Shown here: positions 1 to 6,491 of the stretch, in pieces
Position numbering within the stretch: the first letter of the stretch is position 1
Layout of the letters: the number at the start of each line of letters is the position of its first letter
DNA from: Candidatus Bathyarchaeota archaeon
GTDB taxonomy: Archaea > Thermoproteota > Bathyarchaeia > 40CM-2-53-6 > RBG-13-38-9
Direction: 5' to 3'
Assembly: GCA_030671315.1 (NCBI GenBank)
Contig: DAOUZW010000003.1
Coordinates: 1-23,862, forward strand
Length of the DNA: 23,862 nucleotides
Position numbers and translations under genes: made by a program
The notes under the pieces: model-generated
Database searches by the model: none
Told to the model about the DNA's origin: nothing
Seen by the model: only the letters and a program-made list of their open reading frames with translations

Positions 1-2
1 GA

Positions 3-743
3 ATTCATGGTGGTTCAATGCGTCATAGAAGTATTTCTAACATCTGTCAACACTTGAAATATGCATCCAAGATAGGAAAGAAGAATACATGGTTCATTTC
101 ATCCAATGCCTTTGCATACGGTTCATTTGATGGTAAAAAAATTAATGAAACAGCAATAGAAGATCTGCTGAGATCAATAAGAAAAATCCCAAGTATGGAA
201 AAAATATTCTTTGGCACTTTTCCATCTGAAGTACGACCCGAATTTGTAACAGATGACCTTGTTTCACTGGTTATCGAATACTGTACCAATAGAACTCTCT
301 CGATAGGCGCTCAATCAGGAAGTGATCGTATTTTGGAATTCATTCATAGAGAACATACTGTGGAAGATATAATGAATTCCATTGAAATTGTAAAAAAATA
401 TGGGATAATTCCATATGTCGATATTATTTTTGGTCTTCCATCAGAAAATGATGAAGACAGAGCGAGAACAAGGGAATTAATGAAATTTGTAATTGATAAA
501 GGAGGAACAATCCATTCTCATGTGTTTATTCCTCTACCAGGAACACCATTTCAGAGATTTCCTCCAGGAAGAATTACCAGCGAAGACATGAATTATATCC
601 AAAAACTAACCGCAACGGGAAAAGCGAAGGGTTCATGGCAGCATCAAATGAGAATTGGTGAAGAAATTGATTCGGTGTTCCAGAAAAAGCGCACGCTAGA
701 AAGAAAATCTTCTGATGATTCAAACATATTTAGATTGATGTAG
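3..743 (+). CDS. Radical SAM protein, C-terminal part (5'-truncated by window edge)
   Basis: The reading frame is open to the left edge (residues IHGGS precede the first Met at 18), so this is the C-terminal ~246 residues of a longer protein and the CxxxCxxC cluster motif lies outside the window. What remains looks like the second half of a radical SAM TIM barrel: the strand SIGAQSGSD with the following 'ILEFIHREHT' helix, then 'YVDIIFGLPSEN', and 'HVFIPLPGTPF' near the end. These are typical of B12-binding/radical SAM proteins of the archaeal MJ_1487 type, as is the GGSMRHRS segment just before the barrel strands. I cannot see whether an N-terminal cobalamin domain exists. The specific substrate is unknown. 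It converges with the next gene, leaving only 9 bp between the two stops. Confidence 0.75.
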   Translation: MHGGSMRHRSISNICQHLKYASKIGKKNTWFISSNAFAYGSFDGKKINETAIEDLLRSIRKIPSMEKIFFGTFPSEVRPEFVTDDLVSLVIEYCTNRTLSIGAQSGSDRILEFIHREHTVEDIMNSIEIVKKYGIIPYVDIIFGLPSENDEDRARTRELMKFVIDKGGTIHSHVFIPLPGTPFQRFPPGRITSEDMNYIQKLTATGKAKGSWQHQMRIGEEIDSVFQKKRTLERKSSDDSNIFRLM

Positions 744-752
744 AGAATTTGT

Positions 753-1079
753 TTAGGCCTTTCTTTCAACTTTTATTTTGCATTTAGTGGCTACCGCAGC
801 AATGGCTCCTAATGCAGCAAGCCAAGGCGCAATGAATACACCAACAATGCCGACTGTTGCGGGTATTTCAAGAAGTGTTTTTCCTTCCTCATTCTCGACA
901 ATTAATTTAGTGACATTCCCTTCATGAAGGATTTCTTTAGTCTTCTGAATTAGTTCTTCTGATTTGACATCAAATTCTTCAACAATTGTTTTAGCAGTGT
1001 TTTTACCGCAGTTTGGACAGTATTTTGCATTTTCAGATATCTCGACACTACATCCATTACATGTTACCAATATGCTCAC
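753..1079 (-). CDS. Zinc-ribbon protein with DUF4342 domain
   Basis: This 108-residue protein starts at a GTG; the frame is closed by a TGA two codons upstream, so no longer form is possible. Residues 7-24 form a short zinc ribbon (C7-x2-C10 ... C21-x2-C24, 'YCPNCGKN'). Residues ~33-106 match the DUF4342 pattern: an amphipathic helix with 'KTKEILHEGNV', the strand 'EEGKTLLEIP', then a hydrophobic Gly/Ala segment (~70-96, likely membrane-inserted or membrane-associated) and a basic end. DUF4342 is of unknown function and is common in archaea and Gram-positive bacteria, with or without a metal-binding head. The gene stands alone, back to back with the next membrane protein across a ~290-bp divergent gap. 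Confidence 0.8.
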   Translation of the reverse strand: MSILVTCNGCSVEISENAKYCPNCGKNTAKTIVEEFDVKSEELIQKTKEILHEGNVTKLIVENEEGKTLLEIPATVGIVGVFIAPWLAALGAIAAVATKCKIKVERKA

Positions 1080-1297
1080 GTTTCATCAATTTTATTTTCA
1101 CATTAATCAAATGAAAATAGAAACATTACAAGATTGTTTACAGAGATGTTATTTAATAAGTACAAATTGAAATAATTTCAGCATCATTCTACTATACCTG
1201 TAAAATATCAAATCAGTTCAGAATTTTTAATTTATACAGGCATAATTAATCAGTATAATACAACTTACTAAGTAAATGAGTGTCCTGTACTAGATGA

Positions 1298-1305
1298 TTT
1301 AAATA
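1298..1305 (+). promoter_or_regulatory. Probable TATA box for the Tyr/Gln-rich membrane protein
   Basis: The octamer TTTAAATA lies ~52 bp before the GGAGG site at 1357-1361. An archaeal TATA box here would give a transcript start near 1325-1335 and a 5' leader of ~35-45 bases. The rest of the 1080-1369 gap is AT-rich and shows no further gene; it should also hold the promoter of the divergent zinc-ribbon gene, which I could not place. Confidence 0.5.
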
Positions 1306-1356
1306 CGGTTTACTTGAGATATCATTAAAAGACAAAGGTAACAATAAGTTCAGTAC

Positions 1357-1361
1357 GGAGG
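1357..1361 (+). promoter_or_regulatory. Strong ribosome-binding site preceding an ATC codon
   Basis: A perfect GGAGG is followed after 8 bases by an in-frame ATC at 1370. No ATG, GTG or TTG occurs in this frame between the upstream stop (1295-1297) and a TTG deep inside the first hydrophobic segment at 1802, so the site argues that translation begins at or next to 1370. Confidence 0.55.
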
Positions 1362-1369
1362 ATCAAAGA

Positions 1370-2131
1370 ATCTATTCTAATCAATATAATTATGGCCAAC
1401 AAGGCTATGGTGGCTATCCTTCAAGCTACGGATATGGATCCCAAGGAGCATATCCAAGTTCCGGCTATGGTTATCAACCCCAATATCCGCAATATTCACA
1501 ATCACAATACCAGCCACAATATTCACAACCATATACTCAGCAATCTCAATATTATCAGCCACAATCTCAATATTATCAGCCACAATATCGAAGGGAAGTC
1601 CATCCTCCAGCACCAACATATTCAGGACAACAGGGTCCCTCAGCACCATATCCAGGACAATATGGCCCTCCAAGACCACCATATCCACCATACGGATTTT
1701 TCGGTCGAGCGGGTGCAATAACAGCAGCCGCCATCATATTACTCATCTTAGGAATAGTTGGCATTGGAGGCGGTATCACACTAATTGTAGCAAGTGCATT
1801 CTTGCCTTGGTTTAGTGGAATACCAATTATTGGAGATATTATACTAATCAACCAGTTGGTTCTTGGTGGATTAGGTGCAACTTATCTTGGACTCGGGGTC
1901 TTGACCTTGCCAGCATTCTACCTACTTTGGAAGAATAAAAAATCTGGGGGAATTATGGGCATAGTCCTAGCAGCGATAATATTAGTAGCATTTGCGATAA
2001 CGCCCTTCTTCCCTGTGCTCTGGTTCGGGGGAATTGTCGGAGTTGCACTCGCAGTCATAGTAATCATATTGATACCGATTCGATGGAACTCTTTGAGATC
2101 TAATAATTACCCAAGACCACCCTACTACTGA
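1370..2131 (+). CDS. Tyr/Gln/Pro/Gly-rich membrane protein, non-canonical or damaged start
   Basis: The frame runs unbroken from 1298 to the stop at 2129-2131. Residues 1-~112 (counting from 1370) are low-complexity Y, Q, P, G and S with repeats such as QSQYYQP and YPGQYGPP. From ~113 on it becomes four hydrophobic segments with short charged loops (WKNKKSGG, RWNSLRSNN) and ends in PRPPYY. This architecture, a flexible prion-like tail on a small four-helix membrane protein, is common in archaeal and bacterial membrane proteins of unknown function. The smooth change from repeat to membrane helices in one frame supports this frame over the overlapping H/N/I-rich ones. The only start placed correctly after the GGAGG site is ATC at 1370; an ATG changed to ATC (real or by sequencing error) is the simplest explanation. 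Using TTG at 1802 would delete the tail and most of the first helix. Confidence 0.6.
   Translation: MYSNQYNYGQQGYGGYPSSYGYGSQGAYPSSGYGYQPQYPQYSQSQYQPQYSQPYTQQSQYYQPQSQYYQPQYRREVHPPAPTYSGQQGPSAPYPGQYGPPRPPYPPYGFFGRAGAITAAAIILLILGIVGIGGGITLIVASAFLPWFSGIPIIGDIILINQLVLGGLGATYLGLGVLTLPAFYLLWKNKKSGGIMGIVLAAIILVAFAITPFFPVLWFGGIVGVALAVIVIILIPIRWNSLRSNNYPRPPYY
1541..1584 (+). repeat. 21-bp tandem repeat in the Gln/Tyr-rich tail
   Basis: Two head-to-tail copies of a 21-bp unit begin at 1541 and 1562; each encodes QSQYYQP. The period is a multiple of three, so copy-number change would keep the frame. It lies inside the low-complexity tail of the membrane protein. Confidence 0.8.
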
Positions 2132-2165
2132 TAGCAGAATTAAAAAAATTCATTTACAGACTAAT

Positions 2166-2741
2166 TTATTCTGACCGTTTGATCTTTCTTATTAGCCAGA
2201 TCATTTTCTCTGCAAAATTTTGCACCGTCTGCAGACCTTCATCATCATTAATTACTTCATTTTTTTCTCTTCCGAATGCAATATTCCAGTAAGTTGATCC
2301 TGGAACAATCATTCCCTGATGCAGGAAGAAAAATAGCAACTGAGCAAGGGTAAAATTATGTCCTGCCCTCCTAGCGACAACGATGGCTCCTCCAACCTTG
2401 TTTTCGAAAACTCTACCTTTTGCAATTGATAAATATCCAGCCCTATCGATAAGGGCTTTAATTTGGGGCGTCGCGGATCCAAAGTATACTGGCGAGGATA
2501 AAATTATACCATCAGCATTGACCATCTTGTTGAAGATCGAGTTGAGATCGTCTTCTATCCAACAATCTCCTTTTTTTCTACATGATAAACATGCATCACA
2601 TGGTTTGATCTCTTTATCTGATAATTTAACTAGCTCTGTTTCAGCACCGTCCTTTTCCATAGTTTTCAAAGTTTCCGCTACAATATATTCAGTATTTCCA
2701 CCTTCTCTAGGACTTCCTACAATACCTAATATCTTAATCAT
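2166..2741 (-). CDS. Iron-sulfur flavoprotein (Isf-type NADPH-dependent FMN reductase family)
   Basis: The 191-residue protein begins with the flavodoxin-like FMN phosphate loop 'GIVGSPREGGNT' (7-17). It then carries the compact cysteine motif C48-x2-C51-x2-C54-x5-C60, which is the spacing that holds the [4Fe-4S] cluster in Methanosarcina Isf. 'SSPVYFGSATPQIKALIDR' is the second flavin-contact loop of this family. Members pass electrons between ferredoxin, FMN and acceptors such as O2 or peroxide in anaerobes; the partner here is unknown. It starts at ATG 2741, 24 bp after the end of the thioesterase gene, so the two are likely co-transcribed. Confidence 0.9.
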   Translation of the reverse strand: MIKILGIVGSPREGGNTEYIVAETLKTMEKDGAETELVKLSDKEIKPCDACLSCRKKGDCWIEDDLNSIFNKMVNADGIILSSPVYFGSATPQIKALIDRAGYLSIAKGRVFENKVGGAIVVARRAGHNFTLAQLLFFFLHQGMIVPGSTYWNIAFGREKNEVINDDEGLQTVQNFAEKMIWLIRKIKRSE

Positions 2742-2765
2742 TTTTAGATCACATAGATTCTTTTT

Positions 2766-3212
2766 TTACATATGTGTGAGAATGTTCTTATTTCCTTTTA
2801 GGAGCTCTACCATTTTATTAGGTAATGGACTTGCTTTACATTTCTTTTTGTTTATGCAGACAGATATACTCCATCCTGATACGAGAATTTTTTTGTTAGA
2901 CGCATGTTGTACTTTGAAATCAAACCTGATAGTTTTCTCTCTTATCTCAGAGACTTTAGTCAGGAGAATTACTTCATCATCAAATCTTATTGGGGTATGA
3001 AATCGCGCGTATATCTCTCCAACAACTAAAGATATTTTCTGTGGGTTACCTTCTATATTGATATATCCATTATTCATGAAGGTGATTCTATTTGATCGCA
3101 ATAGTTCTATTCTTCCGAGACTGAACCATTCGACAATTCTTGGATGGAATATGTTTCCTGAAAAATCGGTATCTCCGGCTTTAACACGTATTCGAAGGCT
3201 TTTACGTTTCAT
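2766..3212 (-). CDS. Acyl-CoA thioesterase-like hotdog protein (4HBT / YbgC type)
   Basis: About 148 residues with a single hotdog domain. The segment GDTDFSGNIFHPRIVEWF matches the family start, in which an acidic residue (here Asp in GDTD) and the following 'G-x-x-x-x-P/N' long helix form the active site. 'IYARFHTPIRFDDEVILLTKV' is the central strand pair and 'FDFKVQHA' follows. Proteins of this type hydrolyse short or aromatic acyl-CoA thioesters in the cytoplasm. I chose ATG 3212 because residues from there begin directly with the first strand; a GTG at 3227 would add five residues. No clear ribosome site is visible, so the message may be leaderless. The gene precedes the iron-sulfur flavoprotein by 24 bp. 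Confidence 0.75.
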   Translation of the reverse strand: MKRKSLRIRVKAGDTDFSGNIFHPRIVEWFSLGRIELLRSNRITFMNNGYINIEGNPQKISLVVGEIYARFHTPIRFDDEVILLTKVSEIREKTIRFDFKVQHASNKKILVSGWSISVCINKKKCKASPLPNKMVELLKGNKNILTHM

Positions 3213-3307
3213 CGGGATTATCAGCACAAAACATTATTTGACTGATTATGTCTTTTATTATTCTTTTAATTCTTATGTGTACACTAAATTTGTATTTTTC
3301 AAAATTT

Positions 3308-3319
3308 CTAAATATATTA
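3308..3319 (+). promoter_or_regulatory. Probable TATA box for the cyclase/ligase operon
   Basis: CTAAATATATTA lies ~52-60 bp before the TTG start at 3371 and is the best TATA-like run in the gap. It predicts a transcript start near 3340 and a leader that includes the GAGGT ribosome site. Confidence 0.5.
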
Positions 3320-3358
3320 AGGATATCTAAATCAATCAGTTTACTTTCATTTTATACT

Positions 3359-3363
3359 GAGGT
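3359..3363 (+). promoter_or_regulatory. Ribosome-binding site fixing a TTG start
   Basis: GAGGT is followed after 7 bases by TTG at 3371. This spacing supports TTG as the initiator of the cyclase-like gene. Confidence 0.6.
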
Positions 3364-3370
3364 TTGAATC

Positions 3371-4429
3371 TTGAGTGAACAATTGAAAAGAGTGGCTTCT
3401 GACATCGATCGACTCATCACTTTAGATATTAATGGCAGAGGAGTGATTCACGAATTATATAATGCTGCACGCCAGAAAACTGGTCGTGCGCTTGTACATG
3501 CAGCGTCTGAAGTACTTTCCCGAAATGTAACTCCTAGATCAATTGTTCTAATAACAACTGGTTGGCCAGATCGACCATGGATTACACCTACTATCGGTGA
3601 ATTAGATGGGCCACCTGGTGCAGCACTACTGGGTCGAAGTATACATCGCATTTTGGGTGCTGTGCCAATCTTTCTTATTGAAGAAGAGTTACAACCGGCT
3701 ATGCGGGCGACTGTCTGTGCTTCAGGATTCGCTGTTCTGTCTACTGATCAAGCTATCTCCGCATCGGAATCTCCATCTCCTCTTCATGCAGCGTCTATAC
3801 TCAGCTTTCCGAAAGAGATCTCTAAGGCAAAGAAAGAATCAAAGAAGTTGATTGACAAGTTAGACCCGAAAGCTGTCATAGTTATTGAGAAAGGTGGAGT
3901 TAATCAAAAGGGCATAATACATAATGCCCGTGGTATGGACACAACTGCATGCATGGCTAAGGCCGATGAATTGGTTGAAGTAGCTAAACAGAATGACATT
4001 GTCTCGATCGGAATTGGTGACGGCGGAAATGAGGTTGGAATGGGTTTGATTGAAGACACTGTGCGAAAATTTGTGCCGTTTGGAGCAAGATGTGCATGCC
4101 CATGTGAAGCAGGTCTGGCTCCTGTCACTGAGACAGATGTTCTTGTGACTTCAAGCGTTTCAAATTGGGGGGCATATGGTATTGCTGCATGTCTAGCTGT
4201 GATGCATAAGGATTCTGATGCAATTCATGATGAAGCTATGGAGATGCGTACATTACGTGAGGCTGCAGACGCTGGTTTAATAGATGGTAACACTGGCTAT
4301 GTTGATCCTGGTGCCGATGGAATCCCAGCAGTGACACATGCTGCGATAATAACTATTCTCAGGCAAATTGTAACAAACGCTATCTCACCATACGGCCTGG
4401 CCCTAGAATCAAAAGATATAGAAAAGTGA
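3371..4429 (+). CDS. D-glutamate cyclase-like protein (DUF4392 / GLUCM C-terminal domain)
   Basis: 352 residues from a TTG start. Two blocks typify the DUF4392 domain known from mammalian D-glutamate cyclase (DGLUCY), which converts D-glutamate to 5-oxo-D-proline: 'TGWPDRPW....GELDGPPGAA' at 63-85 and 'IGIGDGGNEVGMG' at 213-225. A further Cys-rich loop, 'RCACPCEAG', is at ~240-248, and 'SSVSNWGAYG' follows. The protein consists only of this domain; the N-terminal DUF1445-like half of the mammalian enzyme is absent. Its stop (TGA 4427-4429) ends about 40 bp before the next gene's likely start and overlaps an alternative GTG start, so the two genes are almost certainly one operon. Family membership is strong; the substrate here (free D-Glu or a related compound) is inference. 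Confidence 0.85.
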   Translation: MSEQLKRVASDIDRLITLDINGRGVIHELYNAARQKTGRALVHAASEVLSRNVTPRSIVLITTGWPDRPWITPTIGELDGPPGAALLGRSIHRILGAVPIFLIEEELQPAMRATVCASGFAVLSTDQAISASESPSPLHAASILSFPKEISKAKKESKKLIDKLDPKAVIVIEKGGVNQKGIIHNARGMDTTACMAKADELVEVAKQNDIVSIGIGDGGNEVGMGLIEDTVRKFVPFGARCACPCEAGLAPVTETDVLVTSSVSNWGAYGIAACLAVMHKDSDAIHDEAMEMRTLREAADAGLIDGNTGYVDPGADGIPAVTHAAIITILRQIVTNAISPYGLALESKDIEK

Positions 4430-4454
4430 GGTACATATCTGAAGAACCAATACA

Positions 4455-4459
4455 GAGGA
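4455..4459 (+). promoter_or_regulatory. Ribosome-binding site deciding the ligase start
   Basis: GAGGA precedes ATG 4468 by 8 bases. This favours ATG 4468, which starts exactly at the family's first strand (MGGIAGI), over the upstream GTG 4426 that overlaps the stop of the previous gene. Confidence 0.6.
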
Positions 4460-4467
4460 AGATTGTG

Positions 4468-5814
4468 ATGGGAGGAATTGCTGGAATAGCCGAATCGGGA
4501 ATGCGCAATGAAGTCAATAGAATGCTGGATAAGATTGCTTACCGAGGACAGGCTGCTCGTAAAGTTGTAGATTTTGAAGGCGCAACACTCGGAGCTGTAT
4601 TTACAGAAATTCAGAAAGAGCAAATTGAAAATTTGGAAAAAAACAAAACAGCTTCTGATTTTGTTGCTGATGGCCATTATGCTTACGCTAAGATCTTGAA
4701 TAATGAATTAATGCTCGAGCGCGATCAGTTAGGAGCTTCACCATTATACTATGGCCCCACCGGGAATGGGACATTATGTTTTGCTTCAGAAGTAAAAGCA
4801 ATTCTAGATTTCACAAATGATATACATGAATTACCTGCCGGTCACCGCCATATTGGAAATAGAATTGAGAACTACTTTAAATTAGAAAAGAAGCAGCCTA
4901 TTGATCAAGATTCTGATAAGATAGCACAAGAACTGCATAAACGTTTAGAAATCTCAGTATCTGGATTTGTTGTAGGACATGATCCAATAGGTTCATGGCT
5001 TTCAGGTGGACTTGATTCCAGTACATTGGCTGCTCTAGCACGGCCTTTAGTCCGCAAACTTCATACTTTTGCTGCAGGTTTTCCCGATGCACCTGATGTA
5101 GAACATGCACGCGAAGTGGCTGAATATTTACAATCTGATCATCATGAAGTTATTGTAAGCGTTGATGATCTGCTTTCCGCACTCCCAAAAGTAATCTATC
5201 ATCTTGAATCATTTGATGCTCTCCTTGTCAGGTCAAGTATAACTAACTATCTTGTGGCTGAAGCCGCTGCAAAATATGTGCCTGCTGTAATGTCAGGTGA
5301 AGGAGGTGACGAACTCTTTGCTGGTTACGCCTATCTCAAATCACTAGATCCTCTGAAAATACCTGATGAACTAATAGATATTATTGGTAGACTGCATAAT
5401 ACAGCACTTCAGAGAGTGGACCGTAGCGCATCTGCACATGGAACTCTGGCCCATGTTGGATTTCTTGATCCAAATGTTGTGGATTATGCCCTTCATATTC
5501 CAGCCAAGTATAAATTGTCTGAGGGCGTTGAGAAATGGATTGTCCGCAAAGCCATGGAAGATAAACTTCCAAAGCGGATATTGGCTAGAACGAAATCAAA
5601 ATTCTGGCAAGGAGCTGGCATAGAGGATTCATTAGAACAATACGCTGAAAAACAAATAAGCGATAATAATTTCGAACGCGAACGAAAACTCCCAAATGGA
5701 TTAATACTCAACTCTAAAGAGGAATTGATGTACTATCGTATCTTTAAGAACCATTTTGGAGATTTAGAAAACCTTTCATGGGTAGGACGTACTAAAGGCG
5801 CACCTAAGCAATAA
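4468..5814 (+). CDS. Asparagine synthetase-like ATP-dependent amide ligase with inactive glutaminase domain
   Basis: 448 residues, shorter than the ~510-550 of AsnB. Residues 1-~120 are a reduced class II glutamine amidotransferase fold ('MGGIAGI', 'RDQLGASPLYYG', 'CFASEVKAIL'). The catalytic Cys that should follow Met is Gly, the usual RGPD is RGQA, and the glutamine-binding middle part is missing. The synthetase domain looks intact: PP-loop SGGLDSS (179-185), SGEGGDELFAGY (276-287), and the C-terminal block with RTKSKF (374-379) that carries the lysine thought to stabilise the intermediate. The family activates a carboxylate as acyl-AMP and attacks it with an amine. Without glutaminase it would use free ammonia or another amine; beta-lactam and carbapenam synthetases also lack the Cys and close a ring internally. 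It is translated with the D-glutamate-cyclase-like protein. A GTG start at 4426 would add 14 residues. Confidence 0.85.
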   Translation: MGGIAGIAESGMRNEVNRMLDKIAYRGQAARKVVDFEGATLGAVFTEIQKEQIENLEKNKTASDFVADGHYAYAKILNNELMLERDQLGASPLYYGPTGNGTLCFASEVKAILDFTNDIHELPAGHRHIGNRIENYFKLEKKQPIDQDSDKIAQELHKRLEISVSGFVVGHDPIGSWLSGGLDSSTLAALARPLVRKLHTFAAGFPDAPDVEHAREVAEYLQSDHHEVIVSVDDLLSALPKVIYHLESFDALLVRSSITNYLVAEAAAKYVPAVMSGEGGDELFAGYAYLKSLDPLKIPDELIDIIGRLHNTALQRVDRSASAHGTLAHVGFLDPNVVDYALHIPAKYKLSEGVEKWIVRKAMEDKLPKRILARTKSKFWQGAGIEDSLEQYAEKQISDNNFERERKLPNGLILNSKEELMYYRIFKNHFGDLENLSWVGRTKGAPKQ

Positions 5815-5905
5815 GCTGCCCAACCTTGTACGTTCTCTTCTTTAAGAAAAATTATCCTTACATCAATTATGAAGATGTTCAGATATTTGCTTCGTTGAGA
5901 TTATT

Positions 5906-6460
5906 CTATTCCACAACTGGTAATTCTTCTGCCTTCCATTGTACTATTCCACCTGACATGTCATAGACTTCTTGAAAATCTATGTGTCTCATCATATCCA
6001 TTGTTACGCTGCTTCGAATATCGGCTAAGCAATACACGAGATATGCCTTGTCTCTGTCAAGTTTGCTAATTTCATCGCGGAATTTTTTAGTATAATTAGT
6101 GCGCTCATCCATGTAGTAATCTATGTTGATTGCATTTTCTATATGACCTTCCGCAAACTCTTCTGGAGTACGAACATCTAAAATCATAAAGTCGGGATTG
6201 TTTTTATTTTTCTTAATTAGAGTAAATGCTTCTTGTGGAGTAACTACTGAATGCCCAGAATCTCCTCGTGTTACTTCTTTTTCAGGAGGTGGTGTCGTTT
6301 CTTGTGTGACAGGTGGCTGCATATCCTTTTCTTCTGGAGTCGTTTGGGGTTGTGTGATTTGCTCTTGTGTTATTAATCCAGTTCCTAACCAAACTGCTAT
6401 TCCCACTATTACCACTACGACAGCCAGTGTAAGTATTTTTTTCTTATTCATTGTTGCCAT
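5906..6460 (-). CDS. Membrane-anchored extracellular rhodanese-domain protein
   Basis: 184 residues. A basic N-terminus (MNKKK) and a hydrophobic helix (~9-28) form a signal anchor. A Thr/Pro/Gln/Glu-rich linker (~32-65) follows, then one rhodanese domain (~72-182) with 'ILDVRTPEEFAEGHI' and the active loop C144-LADI-R149-S. The Cys and Arg needed to hold a persulfide are present. Such proteins carry or transfer sulfane sulfur outside the membrane; the partner is unknown. It follows the BNR-repeat gene by 31 bp and both are exported, so they may be expressed together. ATG 6451 (three codons in) is an alternative start. Confidence 0.85.
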   Translation of the reverse strand: MATMNKKKILTLAVVVVIVGIAVWLGTGLITQEQITQPQTTPEEKDMQPPVTQETTPPPEKEVTRGDSGHSVVTPQEAFTLIKKNKNNPDFMILDVRTPEEFAEGHIENAINIDYYMDERTNYTKKFRDEISKLDRDKAYLVYCLADIRSSVTMDMMRHIDFQEVYDMSGGIVQWKAEELPVVE

Positions 6461-6491
6461 GAATCATTTCACACCTTAACCATAATATCGA

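Noticed and set aside
1..6. EcoRI site (GAATTC) at the first base, suggesting a cloned-fragment end
   Set aside because: GAATTC occurs many times in this AT-rich sequence, so the coincidence is not informative.
1171..1260. Imperfect inverted repeat CCTGTAAAA ... TTTATACAGG in the gap before the Tyr/Gln-rich gene
   Set aside because: Arms differ by an insertion and are ~30 bp apart in very AT-rich DNA; likely chance.
1377..1851. Several overlapping open frames on both strands across the Gln/Tyr-rich region
   Set aside because: They are His/Asn/Ile-rich or Val/Asp-rich shadows created by the CAA/TAT/CCA repeat; only the frame that continues into clean membrane helices and follows GGAGG makes sense.
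2383..3000. Long plus-strand frame (~205 codons)
   Set aside because: It is antisense to both the iron-sulfur flavoprotein and the thioesterase, which have clear family motifs, and it has no ribosome site or recognisable domain.
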